Positions 12,901 to 26,188 of a stretch of DNA of 64,000 nucleotides are shown here, piece by piece. The stretch is from contig CM019236.1 of NCBI GenBank assembly GCA_009741485.1, positions 45,179,583 through 45,243,582 of the forward strand, written 5' to 3'. The translations under genes and the position numbers were made by a program. How positions within the stretch are numbered: the first letter of the stretch is position 1; each line of letters opens with the position of its first letter. The notes beneath the pieces were generated by a model, which was given only the letters and a program-made list of their open reading frames with translations, was not told the DNA's origin and did not search any database. The stretch comes from Malurus cyaneus samueli (lineage: Eukaryota; Chordata; Aves; Passeriformes; Maluridae).

Positions 12901-14787
12901 TTTATCACAACGTAAAATGAGAAATCTTTGCTCCTCATTAAAGCAATAACACAGTAGAATTTTATCAGGAAAAAACAACCATGGGAAATAGGGCTGGAAA
13001 AATCCCAAAGAAACTAAGCACTACATTTAATTCTCCTACCATGACTAGAAAGATGTTTTCTGCATCACTTTCTATAATGGATTTTTTTTTAACTGTCTTT
13101 TCTTCAGAGGAAGAAATTCTACCCCAGACCACCCCCAAGAAGGAATATAGATTTTTCTCTACCAGATATCTGAATTCTGACCACTTTCTCCTCCCTATGT
13201 CAGTATAAACTTTGTCATCGCAATGTGCATGTAGAACAGTTCAGTAAATATGAAGTAATAAATATGAAGATGTTTCAAGCTTGACAATGCACAGTCATGA
13301 GTAGTTCAAGCTGACCCTGCTCAAGCAAGGAAAATCTGAAGAGGTCTCTTTCAATTCCTGATGTTCTGTGCTTCTGAAACTATAACAGAATAGGAATTAG
13401 GATCTGAACCAGCAGGCACTATCCTTCAGGCAAGGATTTGGTCCAGGACAGACCAGCATGTTTTTCTAGGATGGAAAGAAGACACCGAAGACTTAATTAG
13501 TTCACATTCTCTGGTGGTCATGACAAATTTTGTCAGACAGATCTGTCTCTATGTATAATAGACAGCTCATTCAGGAACCTGCCTCAGTACAAGATGTGGT
13601 GATGGCATGGAGCAAAAACTGAGCTGCAAAGGGCAACATCATCTTCATGTCCATTTGGTGCAGGAGGGGACTCTGCTGTCACTGCTGTGACACCCACCTC
13701 ACAAAATGAACATAACACGTAACACAGATGACAACTGTGCCCACAGCTGAAAAGGCAAGAGCCACTGAAGAGCAAAGAAAGATTCACAGAGACTTTTCCT
13801 AAGTGCTAAGGAAATTCTGAACTGTTGGTTGAATCACAAATAATGGTTTGTTGTTTGCTGTGTGCCTGCAATAATAACAAAAGCTTCCAAGGCATCCATT
13901 CTTTAAGTTGTTTTCTCAGTTTTGGGTACACTTTAGGACTTAGATTAGTTACCATGAAAAAGTAAAAGCACAACAAAAGCAATATTTCTGTTTTCTATTA
14001 CTATTTTATCCCTTGCCTTCTTGTAGTATATTTTTCTTCCACCACAGTGAACTACGAGCAAACCAGTATTTAGATATCAAAAAGGGATTTTAATTTTCTG
14101 CATGTGCAGAATTTTCTTAGGGATGACAGATGAAAAGCTGTAGATCAGAATAACTGGCATACAAGGAAACCATAAAAAGCCGGATACTCATGTTTCCTCA
14201 AATCTCTTATCCTCTTTATGATCCCACTCACTCCTGCTGTACATCAGATCTAAATGGTGTTTTCTTTCCCTTGCACTCTGGTAATGGAGCTGTAAACTGA
14301 CTCTTTTCATCCAATCAAGGCATCCTATCAAATGTGCTATAGCACCATGTTAAAAAAAAAGAAACTCACAGTTCTCCTCCGAAACTACTCAGATAAGGGC
14401 AATAGATAACAGAGTGCTGCCAGTAATTTCATCCACTAAAACTGATATTGGCAGGCAAAATATTAAGGAAAAAACTGGATTTTCTCTTCTTCAAAAGAAC
14501 CAGAAGCCACAGGTGTATTATTGCCCACAGAAATTAATTTTTCACTGGGACAAGGGATCTGCGGAACAATGTGGCACTAATGGGATTTTCTTGGGAAGAG
14601 AATACCAAATTGAAAGGCACAGCCAACACAGTTTACCTGAGATTCTCCAACAGTTTGACAAAGACAACAGTGGACTACAGACTGTGGCTCTCTTTTAGGC
14701 AAAGCCCACCAGTGCTTACACCACAGAAGCACCCGAATATCTTGAACTAAGTTTTGCCTAGCTACTTCTTCATGGAACGTGTGGAAA

Positions 14788-14841
14788 TGGCAAATTTAAT
14801 TCCATGGAATCAACTGGCAAGTTTAACTCCATTGAATTAAT
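14788..14841. repeat. 27-bp tandem duplication, two diverged units
   Basis: Units 14788-14814 and 14815-14841 both start TGGCAA and share the pattern TTTAA-TCCAT-GAAT. They differ at several positions, so the duplication is not recent. Confidence 0.75.
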
Positions 14842-15020
14842 TTACACTGAAGTATTTCTCTTTCCAATATCAGCATGACTACCATCCTGGTACACCCTTT
14901 CTAAAATTTCTTGGCTACAAGTATAAGGCAAAATTGTTGCTAGGCAAAGTTACTTTTGCTTGAGGAAGGCAAGAGAAGCAAGCCAGTTCTATAAACCAGA
15001 CCAAATGCAGAGAACCTGGG

Positions 15021-15110
15021 AAAGAAAAAAAAAAAAAAAGAAAGAAAAGAAACACAAAACAAACAAAACAAACTACATAACTCATTAAAAAACCTCAAAA
15101 AAAAAAAAAC
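15021..15110. repeat. A-rich low-complexity block
   Basis: Runs of A broken by single G or C (AAAG, AAAC units), ending in an A13 tract. It could be a decayed poly-A tail of a retrocopy, but no source sequence is recognisable on its 5' side. Confidence 0.8.
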
Positions 15111-16689
15111 CCTACAGCAACAAAGCATTGTGCATTATACTTGTAGACAGAGTTTTCAGTGTAATGTCAGAAGAGTTCTTATCGTTATCTCAAGCAAAAA
15201 AAAAAAAAAAGTAAAGACTTGACATATTCCAAGGCTCCTCATTATTTTGAACATTTTATAGGTATCTTGTGCTAAAATTGTTATACTGGGTTGGATAAGA
15301 GAGGAAGTCTGAATTCCCAGCTCGTTAAAGGGTTTAATGGCTTAAGTCATGATTTAACCAACTGGAAAGTCTCTTGCAACTTCTTAGGTCTCATGGCTGC
15401 CAACATGATATTTGTAAATGATCATGAGTCTGGTTTTACCAACTGAGAGAAGGAGTTCCAAAAAAAAATTGTGCTGGAAAAGGTGAGGGGTTGTCTTATA
15501 CCATCCTACTTCTCTAAGAGCTGAGGCTCAGATATTTCTAAGCATCTACCTTTAGTACCTCTTCATGCAGAAGAAATTTGCTCCAGAAACAGTTGGCTCT
15601 CACAAAAACAGCATAGAGGAAAGCTACAACTGCCCAGTTTATGCTCTTTTGCAAAGGCTCTCCCTCTTCAGCCTCAACCACCTGATTTATCCACCTGTTG
15701 TCAGCACAAGAGCAGATCCTTTCCCTCCATTTTTAAAATTAATGCTATTTTTTAGACCAGTTTAAAAACTAAGTAACAACAACAATAAAAACAGCAATAA
15801 TAGTTTGAAATTATCAAGAGAGAACTCTCCCTTCCATCCAAAAGCAAAGAAGACAGAGAAAGCTATCAAAGCTTTTCTTTGTTGCTTTCCTTCAAGAACC
15901 TTCTCTCTAATCAAATAGGTGGAGCAGTGACCTGGATTCCTATCTCAAGCCACACTCATCAGCTTGTATAAAATCAAGTCATCCTACCTGAGTAAATTGG
16001 GGAAAGAACAAACAAGTGAGCCATAATCAAATATTCCAAATACATCATAATTTTGCTGCAAATTTAGCAGTATCACTCAATCTTCTTTAATGTCTGAAGG
16101 TGCTGTTAATTCTTCACATTTCCAGCAGATCATAAGCAGATCACTGGCAAGTGATGGAGCTTTCAGAACTCTTCCTGCTTCTTCTTTATTACATCAGAAA
16201 ATTTATTTAGGTGAGAGAGCATCTTCTATTGCTCCTTAACGGACCTACTGAATATTTGGAGATACCTTTGTAGAAATAGAAAGGTTGATGGCAAATAAAC
16301 AAATAAATTGCATTCACTTATGAAAGCTGAGCAGTGTAGAGCAGGAAAATTGTACAGAGGCTGTGCTCTTGATTGATAGGATTCAATTACTGCTCAGGAT
16401 CAGAGCTAGCACTTTCAAGAGTCACATTTCCTACAAGTGCTATTCAAGAGTCTTTGCAAGTTTGCTCCAGTGGCAGAGCAATGTACCCTCTGTCTTTCAA
16501 AGGTCCTCTCAGAGTACCAGGAGATAATGTGGATTTTGTCACTGAGGATGTAATTTCCACTTTGAGTGAAACTGTCTTCAACAACGACTTCTTGAATACT
16601 TGAGATGTGCACTGGGAACCGTGCACCTCAGAAGAGCTCCTTTAGGTGTGGAGTCATAACAGATCTCACTGCATTTCCCCATTCCAATT

Positions 16690-17075
16690 CAAATTCCCTA
16701 AAACCAGCTGAAAGATCAAGTGAAGAGATGAGGACCCAAACCTCTCAGGCAGAAATGGATCTTCAGGCAACATCTCTCGGGCTGGTGGAACACCTGCACA
16801 AAGTGCTGCGGACGCTAGAAGGTTCCAGAGGTTCAAGGATAGGCTGGGCAAGCTCACAGTGGATCATTCCACTGAGGATCATTAAATACAGAAAACCTAC
16901 CTGAATTCAGGAAGTCATTGTACTAAAAGTAGAGAACAAGAGAGATGGGAAAATATTAGGAGCAGTTATTACCTTGCCTTGTACTTAGATTTTCATTAAA
17001 TGCATACCTTTGGCCAGTATGGAGACAGGATGCTGGAAGATAACAGACCATTGGTTTGATAGGGTGCAGACCTGC
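16690..17075 (+). mobile_element. Ancient CR1-type LINE 3' untranslated region
   Basis: Recognised landmarks in order are AGAAGGTTCCAGAGGTTCAA, GATCATTAAATACAG, CTGAATTCAGGAAGTC, then GGAGACAGGATGCTGG and GACCATTGGTTTGAT. The last pair matches the old CR1 3' end shared by birds and other sauropsids (canonically GGAGACAGGATACTGG then GACCATTGGTCTGA). It is strongly diverged, with an insertion-like spacer near 16930-17000. The 5' border is approximate. Confidence 0.7.
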
Positions 17076-19952
17076 CCTCCTACACACATTTCTGGAGTAT
17101 TGGATCCCAGAACAGTGAAAAGGCCCTACAGTGAGCAGATGATGTAGACTCTGGTGAAACAAACAGTGTGAGCTTCCCACACCACACATAGGATCATAAA
17201 GGTCTGTGTTTCTCCCCTCAGCCTTTTCAGAACTTTAAAAAAACCTACACATTAACCTCGATGGTGCAGGACGTAGGCAGAAATCTGCCTACCTCTTTGC
17301 AGAAAAGGACAGCCAAAGCCAGCATCTAAATGACAGTAGGCAACAGCTTTTTGGAAGATTTTCTAAATATTGTGTATTCTAAAATTTACACAAAAATGGA
17401 CAGCCAGTGAGTTGCAAATTCTCCAGTAGAGCCTGCCTAGCACAAGATCTTTTAATTCTACCTCTGAAGTGAGTGATTTACAGGAAATGAGCTAGAGATT
17501 TCAGTGATGACTGCAATCAAGACCCTTATCTTTACAATGAGCATGATTTATAGCAATTTTATGCTAATAGCTCTCACCCATCATTATCACAAGAGAGAAT
17601 ATAAGTCCAAATTCTTTATTCACCCCAAATCACACATCAGCCAGGCTTTCCATTCAAAGTAGCTGATTGGGACCTACAGAAGTGGAAGGCACACTGTACT
17701 GCACACAATGAATTTCACAACCTTTTAAGCTCTCCTCTGGCTTTGGACAGCTTATAAAATGGCAGAAATTTGTTTTGAATGACAAATACTGTTCAATACA
17801 AAGTGCAGGTTTGGGGGTGGGCATCCAGTTTTACCAGACTTTTTTTTTTCCCCTCTTCAAATATATCTAATTAGTTTTTGATGTGAACACTCCCTTGCAC
17901 CCAAATAAAGACCCCTCATGATTATCACGTATGCACAGAGGTAACATGCATGGATTTGAAAGCCACAGCTGCTGCAGGCTGGACTGACAGTGTTCTGGGG
18001 TATGTCCCCACTACAGTCACCCAGTTGCTGCCTTTCTATGCACTGTTGGAGGCAGCACTAGGTTAGATTTGATATGAGAGAGTCTTGCCTTCTAATATGC
18101 TTTTGAACTGATATAAACAGTGAAAGAGATTGCACATGGTTCTGGTGTGCCCACTGTTCAAAAGGAAGGATTAAACTTACAGCATGAGGGAGTACAATAG
18201 GAACTGAATCTTGAGGGAATTTCAGTGATTGTAGGAGCAAAGCAGCTGCTAGGAACTATCAGGAGCTAGGGCACAGAAAGAGAATTTTCTGTATTAAGAC
18301 TTGTCTGCCCAATGCTTACTCCAGCTGGATTTGAAGTGAAGATTTTCAGCTTACATGACTGGAGCTGTGTTGTTTTCAAGCCAGACTGATCCCGCTGCAT
18401 GCTGAGCAGTGCTGAGTGCCACAAGGTGGTATCTTTCTTGCTCAGCACTTTTTCGCTTCCTATCAGGATCTCCTCTTTGCTCATCCTGGGTCTATTTATA
18501 ACAAATGCTTTCCTATAGGCCTGCTCTGCCAAATACCAAAAATTGCTCCCACTCACTGCAAGGAAGAAATTCTATTCCTGTGTAATTTATTCTGTCTTTA
18601 CATTTCTAACCTAGAGTACAGTGCAGATTCAAATAATTTGCAACCTTTCATCATTTTCAGATATGTGTATACTGCAGTAATCTTCTCCCACATAGATCAG
18701 TCAGCAAGCATCACCAATAAGTAAGTGCATGTAAGGGGGACACAGAGGCTGCTGCTTTTATGAGATAGAGGTAAAAGCTGAGTTCTTACATTCTGTGAAC
18801 CAGCCTGCATCTCTGTGAAGTCATATCAATGGAGAATATGCCCTGGTGATCAGAGACCTGCAATCTATTTTGGTACATGTCAGAAGAAGTGCAAGACGGG
18901 TAACCTACATGCACAGTGAAAGTCAAAATTTTAGCTCATCCTCAGGAAAAAAAACTGTCTTCAGACATGAGTCCTTGCTACATCAGGCTTTGGTGTGGTT
19001 CAAGCTGTAATAATCAGTGTTTGATCAAGGGGACATGTATACATGCTTCCTGGGATTTCCCTCCTGATCATTCATTATCAGTAAAGATATTGGTATGTTT
19101 TCTAATCCTCTCCACTTTCTTCTTTTAAATCCTTTCCAGCTAGATTGTGGATGCTGCTTGCTGATACATGGATTTTCTTTTTCAGTACTCTGTTTCCACA
19201 TGGGAGTTGGGGCCTCTGTCAAATCCATATCTGGGAACTATGTCCTATGCCCACCTGCAATAAACAATAAACCACAATAAACCTGCAACAAACCACACCA
19301 AAATGAGCAGCTACCTGAGATGAGTTTCTCTGTGGGAGCTTCCCTATACGACAGCTCCTAGACTGAACCTTCACTGAGGACACCTGATTGACCCCAAATT
19401 CCATGGTGTGAAAGGGCTTGAAGCAACCTGATCCAGTAAAAGGCAGAGGCATTGAAAAAAGATGATCTTTGAAGCTGCCTTCAAATCCAAAACATTCTGC
19501 AATTCCAAGAACTTGATGAAGGATTCCCAATACGGATGATTCAAGTCCGTCTGCCCCACCCATTCAGATGGAAGCTATCTTTGTCAGGACCTGAAAGTGC
19601 AGTGAAAGAGCAAGCATCCTAAAATAGGGTAGGAAGACAGATACTAGAACGGGTGTCCCCATCCCAAGGTTACCTCAAGTACCACCCCCAAGGTGCACTC
19701 CCCACTCACTGGGTGCAATGTATGACTAAACTCACTCAAGCTCAAATACACACTCAAGACCTAAATACAAAAAAGTACTATAAAATCCATTAAAAATAGA
19801 TAAATATTGAGCAGAAGACTCCATCACAACTTCTGGGATCTGTCAACAGGCTGGACCTGTCTGCTTCCCCCATAGGGCTACCTATTTGGTAAAAGCAGTA
19901 ATCTATGCATGCTGAATGATTATCTCAAGGGGAGATTAGACCTTGTTGATGT

Positions 19953-20000
19953 ATTGCTTTGAATTACTACATTACTTTGAATTACTGTATTACTTTGAAT
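19953..20000. repeat. 18-bp tandem repeat, about 2.7 copies
   Basis: Units start at 19953, 19971 and 19989 with consensus ATTACTTTGAATTACTNN. The first copy has G for A in ATTGC. It is a short local expansion. Confidence 0.85.
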
Positions 20001-20910
20001 ATACTTTCACAGTCATACACGATGACGGGCAATTCTTGAACCTTAACCTGTCACAATTCTGTTAATAAAGAGAGTTATTCTGCTCAGGATGGCAAATTCA
20101 CCCAGTTCACATCTCAGTGATAGGGCTTTACTTCTGAGCTTAATTCACTCTTCTGTGAAAAGCAGCAAAGACCTTTCCATGCTTTGGAAAATACCTTACT
20201 GTCTGGTAGTTCTAAAGAAGCTGAATCCATTGTTAATACAGAGGTTTTCCAGTGCAGGTAGGAGGAATGAGGAGGTACCACCCCAATGGCTGACAACAGT
20301 GTAAGAAATCTAGCAGCTTTCTAAACAAATGGTTAATTCTGCTGCTGCTTATCAGATGAGCAGAAAAATAGTGGCTACTCATCCCCAGAAGGATGGTGAG
20401 CCTTCAGACATTGTAATTACAGGGTATCATAAGCTCCCCCAAAATGCAAATGAAAATATAAGTGTCTCTGAGCTAATGAGCCCCTAAGCCTCAGTTCCAA
20501 CTGCAGCTGTTTATCACAAATTTAAATCTGCTATGCAAAAGAGCCCAGAAGCGCAGCTGCATCTGAAGCAATACTGGAGACAGAGAGCGGATGCAAAGAA
20601 AGATGGGACATGACCTAGAAGCATGGCTGGAAAAATGTGTGACTTCATACTCCTCAAATGGGCCAAACACCAAATGTTTAAAATGAGGGGTGAACAAAGT
20701 TTTCTGCTGCCAAGAATAAATGCCAGTGGCTGCACAAACCAAGGCCTAAGGACTGTCTTATAAAGAGAGATAGCAACTGATGGCTGTAGCCTGGATCTCC
20801 TCACCAGTCTCAACACAATCATGGCTCTCTCTGATGTTCTAGCCAGCTGTCAATAGTCCTGCACATGTTTCAGCTTTCTGTCATGCAGAGATCTCAGGCT
20901 AAGCCAAATA

Positions 20911-20968
20911 AAAGAAAAAAAAAAAAAAAACACCAAAAAAAAAAAAAACCAAACAAAACAAAAAAAAA
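20911..20968. repeat. A-rich low-complexity block
   Basis: Two long A runs separated by CACC and followed by AAACC/AAAC units. No retrocopy body is recognisable next to it. Confidence 0.85.
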
Positions 20969-23900
20969 GCTATAAAGGCTCTGCAAGTTTTGCTTTCCTC
21001 ACTGTGTACAGAAAATGCCAGGGCCCAACTGTGCTTTTTACCTTACTGACCATAATTTATAGCATTTCCAGATGAAAGCCACAAATCATTATCTGGGACC
21101 ACAGCAATCCCATTGATCTATACCTTCTTACGCTAAACATACCAATTTTTCAGTAGACAAAGTCGTGCCTTAACATCAGGTGAAATTTTATACAGTTAAG
21201 GCAAGAACCAATGCAACTGTTAAAAGGTGATGATTCTTTTCACCCCTTTTAAGTCTGTGGCAAGGTGAGCATACTGGCTTAGAGAGATATCAAGAGATCA
21301 GGAAAGATGGGCAACAGGTTACCCTTTGAGCAGTGTTTTTGCTTAGAGACTAAAACAAATAAAAAACAAAAAAAACTTTTAAAACAATGAAAGAGAAAAA
21401 AAAAAAAACACGCTAAGAGAAACATTTGAATGTCCCTGAGGCAAACGTTTTTATTGAGTGTGAGGCCTCAACTGTGAATGGGACAAACAGATTAATCCTT
21501 GAGTCACTTCCATTCTGTTTCTCCTTTTTGCAAACACCACCAAGAAATTTTCAGTTACACAGTGCAAAAAGAACAGACCCACTTGGCTTGTTTTGTGAAC
21601 TCAGTGCAATGTTTCTCCAGTAGAGAAAGAACTTCCCACCACTGTGCAGGCAGCCTGCACACATGGGACCACTACCCTGGCCATAATCACTGGGAAATCA
21701 CACCTCCTCCTAACAGCTGGCATGAAAAAAAAAATGAAATGTCAGTGCTGCTAGAAGAAAGCACAAACATGGTCCTTAACTAGCACACCTGAAGATGGCC
21801 ATGAGTTTAGATTTTTTTTTTATTTACTGAATGGAAGATAGAAATAAGAAGCACTGTCTGCCTCTTCAGGCTGGAAACTTGAAGTGTTGCTTGACTGGTA
21901 GGTATATTCAAAATTCATGTGTCACTTATAAGTTTATGCCAGTTACTCCTGTTCAAGAGAAGTGCAACTGTCATGGATAGTCAGAAAGAAGGACAACATT
22001 TCTTATTCACAGAAGCTTCAGGCAATTGCTCAAGGGAGTTACTCCCAGGACATGCCACTGTTCTCTTGTTTCAGCTCATGTAAACCCTGATTCTCTTCCA
22101 GTGAACATGGCAACCTGAGGTATTTCCCCCCACATCCTCACCTCTCATCTTCACTAGATGGTCCCTGTTTAAATCAGCCTCTTGCTGGTTCTGATAAAAG
22201 AGCAACAGCACCAAAAGAGGCTCATGCTAGTGATGTCTTCCTTTCAATGAAGATACGAAACAATGTCCCTGAAATACATACCACCATGGCAACTACCTCC
22301 TTCATACTGAATTAAGGCTCGGATACCCCCTGCTCTAATATGAAGAGCACTCCTTTACAAGGACTACCATACTGATAAAAGGTTCTAGTGTGCTCCAAAT
22401 AAGAGCCACATCCATCAAAACACAAAGCAGACTGAGAAGCACATGGAGGGGGTAACAGTACAGTGCTAACAAGCAACAACCTGTTCCTTGCGCCTATAAA
22501 GAATGCAATCCTTTAGAAGACACAATGCTGATAACAACTTGGTTTATTGATTACAGTGTAACACTAATAAAAAAAAACAAATAGATGCTTTGCCAGTATT
22601 CCTATCTAAATTCTAGGAGATTAGGGACATGTCTCAGTTCAAGGATATCCACAGTTCAGAGAGAGCCAATTACAGAAAAGCTTACACCATGTTCTGCTGT
22701 TGGGATACCTCCTCATGCTACTCAAAATGTTCCTTAGTTTCACAGTTCTCCTAATTCCATTGCCCTACCAATGTTTTACAGGAGCAAGCAAAGGAATGAA
22801 AGAGTAAACTACCACAATGAAGCAATAACGCTGACTGCTGTTTAGCAGATATGAAAGCAACAACAGACCTTCTTTATGCAGACGTTCCAAGCCAGCATAA
22901 ATTGATTCTATAGTTGTGACCTTCTGCCAGGAAGACAATCTCAGCTAACAGGGGCAATCCAGCAGGTGTGATAAAGAAACATTGCCCATGTTCTCTCCAG
23001 TCACCTGAAAGGAAGCCATTGCCTCTCACAACTTCCTTAGAAGGTCAGTTAATATTGCTTCTTTGAGGGAACATCAAAATTTCCCAGTTAACTGTGCTAG
23101 TTGTAGCCATCAGTGTGTCTGTAGAAACACAAAGGTGCTTCTGGAAAACTTGTATTGCTTTGTCAATCTGGAAACTGATATGCAATTGACTTGCTCTCAG
23201 GTTGGAAGAATGTGCTGCAGATAGAATATTCTGCAAGGTCTGTCCTTCATTTTAATTAATCACTTGAATGACAACATGGACGCTTATGCCATTGTACAGT
23301 GCACACAAGGCAATGTAAGCAAGTAACAGATGCAAGACTTGTTAGGAGATGGAATATTTTGCATTACAGAGAAAAAAAACAGAGCAGGTTTCAAGCACAA
23401 TAGCCTTTCCACAGTTCTGCATCTGGATAAGGGCAAGGAAAAAGGGATTGCCACACAGGGCAAAATTAGCACTATAAGTCCTCTCAAATAATGGAATGAA
23501 AGAGACAAGGTGCAAAACAAACATTGCCTACTAAAAGAGGAATATTCAAGTACACAAGTGCATGAACACTTCCTGCAAGGAACTCACAGGCAATTTTGTT
23601 GAAAAGCTGATGACAGATATATAAATTACTGTCACAGCTAAGGCTGTGGAATACACGAGATTACATTTAGCCCTGCCTCTACAATTATTACAAGATCACA
23701 GTGAGAGGAAAATCAATGCAGTGTGCAGGAAATAGCTTACATTGGAGTTTAAAGAGAAGAGCTCCTAAATACAGCTCTCCCTCATCCTGACATAGGATGA
23801 GTATATCAGGCAGAAGATCCTGAAAATGTTAAATGACCTCATAACCTTCACCTTGCTCTTTTTATTAGTGGCCAGAATATATGCCAATGCTGTTTTTCAT

Positions 23901-26151
23901 CCTTCTCTGGCAAAGAACTATCACAGACCCTTTTAACGACTTCATTATCACCTTTTGGGCCGGAGAAGGAACACATGCTTACTCACAGAAGAAGATGTGA
24001 CTGTTCTCCAGAGATCTGCTTGAGGAAAACACGATTTTTAGATGTTAAATAATGAAACACTGGTCTCTAGTTAAAATTATTTGTGTTACTTTCCATTATG
24101 AAACTGGTCTATCCATTTGAGTTTAGTAATGATCTTGGTCAGGATGTTCAGCTGAAATGTTACGCAGACAAATCTGTCACAAGTTAATCAAGCTGAAGTT
24201 GAGAAAATTAATAGCTTTTCATGACAAACACCCTTCCACTAAAACCAGTCCAACTTTCTTCATCCTTTGATTTGTGTGGCTAACTGGTTTGCAGCACAGC
24301 TTTGTGCCTGCGTAATGCTTACCTGCATAGATCATGCAGCAGTAAAACCATCGCACTATCGTTCCTCAGATGACCATGACAGATGAATTCCAGCCCACCT
24401 GTGCCATGACACTGAACTGGAACAATAAAGGCCTTGCCCCAAAAAAGCAGTGACAGCACAACTGCCTGTCCCACTGGTTTCTTCACACATTTATTGCTGT
24501 AGGCACAATCTCAGAAGCAAATCATGTTCAGGGTTCAGTCCCACATTCTGCCCCCTGGTACAAGCCAGACTGAGATTCTCAAGGCCTAGAGGTCAGATGA
24601 CAGTACCCTGGCAGTGTTTAAAAAATGTCTAATGACTGATTGCCACCCAGGATCAGGGGTCAATGACATAACAGGAATGAGAGCTAAAGAAGAAGCTCTG
24701 CTTCTGATAATGGCCTGAGTAGATGGTGGGCAGAGAGAAGAAAGCTCTTGGCTTACTCCTTGTGTTCCCCAATATCCCTCAGGGGCCCAGAATATTCTGG
24801 GGCCAGAAAATGAGAGAAAAATCTTTAGACAATCTGTCTCATTTACCATACAAGCATGTGCTGAAGTCAGCCAAGCTCCTGAGTAGCTGATTTCATGTGT
24901 TGTGCTTTCTATCCTTAAACAACAAAGGCTGCAGATTAGGCCAGTTTCTCCAAGGAGCAGACAAACTGTGACAGTACTCTTCTCTCCTCTCACTATCCCA
25001 CATGTGCTGCTTCTTTTGCATTTTGAGGGCATGGAACTGGATTTAAATGAGAAGAAAAAAATCCCAACAAACCCCGTTCCACCCAACACAAGAAATATTG
25101 TATTTTTTTTGAGGGCAGTTACTGCCAGTTTTAATACATGTCCTGATGAAGACTGATTCATGAGCTGACTTCCTTATGAGGGCTTTGTAGTTAAAGAGGC
25201 TGGGAATAGGAACCTTGTTAAAATAAAGCTCTGCTGAGCATTTTGCATTTCAAGAGAGTTACCTCTTACGACTTTCTCTATTTGGTTCTCTAATTAAAAG
25301 GTTAGCAAACATGAACAGGGAGCATTTTACAGAACATAAGGAACCTTAGGTCTCTCTGCTTGAGCCTTGAACTGAATTTAACTACTCCAAGATGGTCAGT
25401 GATGCAATCACAGAGTTTCTTTTATTCCCTGCTACACACTTGCACATGGAATGAAAATTATGGGGAATGGAGGATAAGAGGGATTGCTCTCCTGCCTCTG
25501 AGTCTACTGTTCCCATATAATCAATACAGTCAAGGAAGGATCCTTCTTGCTCATGTTCAATATCCTGTACAATGCTGGTATTCTGCAGTTATTTCTTCAT
25601 CTTTGTCCTCATTGCTGTCCTCATTCCCAGCAAACACCTGGCTCTAAAAAATGGCAAGCATCAGAATCCAGACACACAATTGCAAGAAAAACATTGCAGC
25701 AACCCAAGAAAGGGTAACAGGTTTATTGGTGGATAAGTGGAGATCTGAGCTCTCAAACAAGGATTATCATTTCCCTTCCCTCCTTCCATCATTGTGATGG
25801 TCCTGATAGATCACTGGGAAGAGCAGTCCCCAGAATTGCCATGAAACACAGACAGAAGCTCTGGCTGTAACAAATAGCATTAGCAAAATGTCAGCAGATT
25901 CATGCTGCTACCACCCACCAGCTGCACCATTAGCGGGTGTCTGCTCCTAAGGAGAACATGAGAAAGGGATGCCCAACAGTGCCACGGGGGCAGACGAGGG
26001 TGATTTACTGCTCTGTGCAGGGCAATAACATGGGCATGAATCACCAGGTGCCTTCAGAGAGAAGGTAGACTGGAGCTTGTGTCATAAGGAAAACAGGAAA
26101 GAAAGCATTGTCAGGTCTACAGCCTGCCTATCTTTCTCACATGGAATATGT

Positions 26152-26188
26152 AAATCATTCTTGTAAATCATTCTTGCAAATCATTCTT
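26152..26188. repeat. 13-bp tandem repeat, about 2.8 copies
   Basis: AAATCATTCTTGY units start at 26152, 26165 and 26178, nearly identical, with the last truncated to 11 bp. Confidence 0.85.

Larger units (their letters stand above)
6901..16689. other. Non-coding stretch, no gene recognised
   Basis: About 10 kb with no convincing exon. Contents I can point to are a T17 tract at 9782-9798, a short CA run near 10374, a TTTGG-type pentamer run at about 11665-11699, an AT-rich homeobox-motif-like stretch at 12800-12920, a 27-bp tandem duplication at 14788-14841 and an A-rich block at 15021-15110. ORFs here are short and lack family features. TATA-like strings (for example near 9420) have no supporting context. 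Confidence 0.6.

Noticed and set aside
24586..25161. 191-codon minus-strand ORF
   Set aside because: No domain, signal or family resemblance, and it sits in ordinary AT-rich non-coding DNA; best explained as chance.
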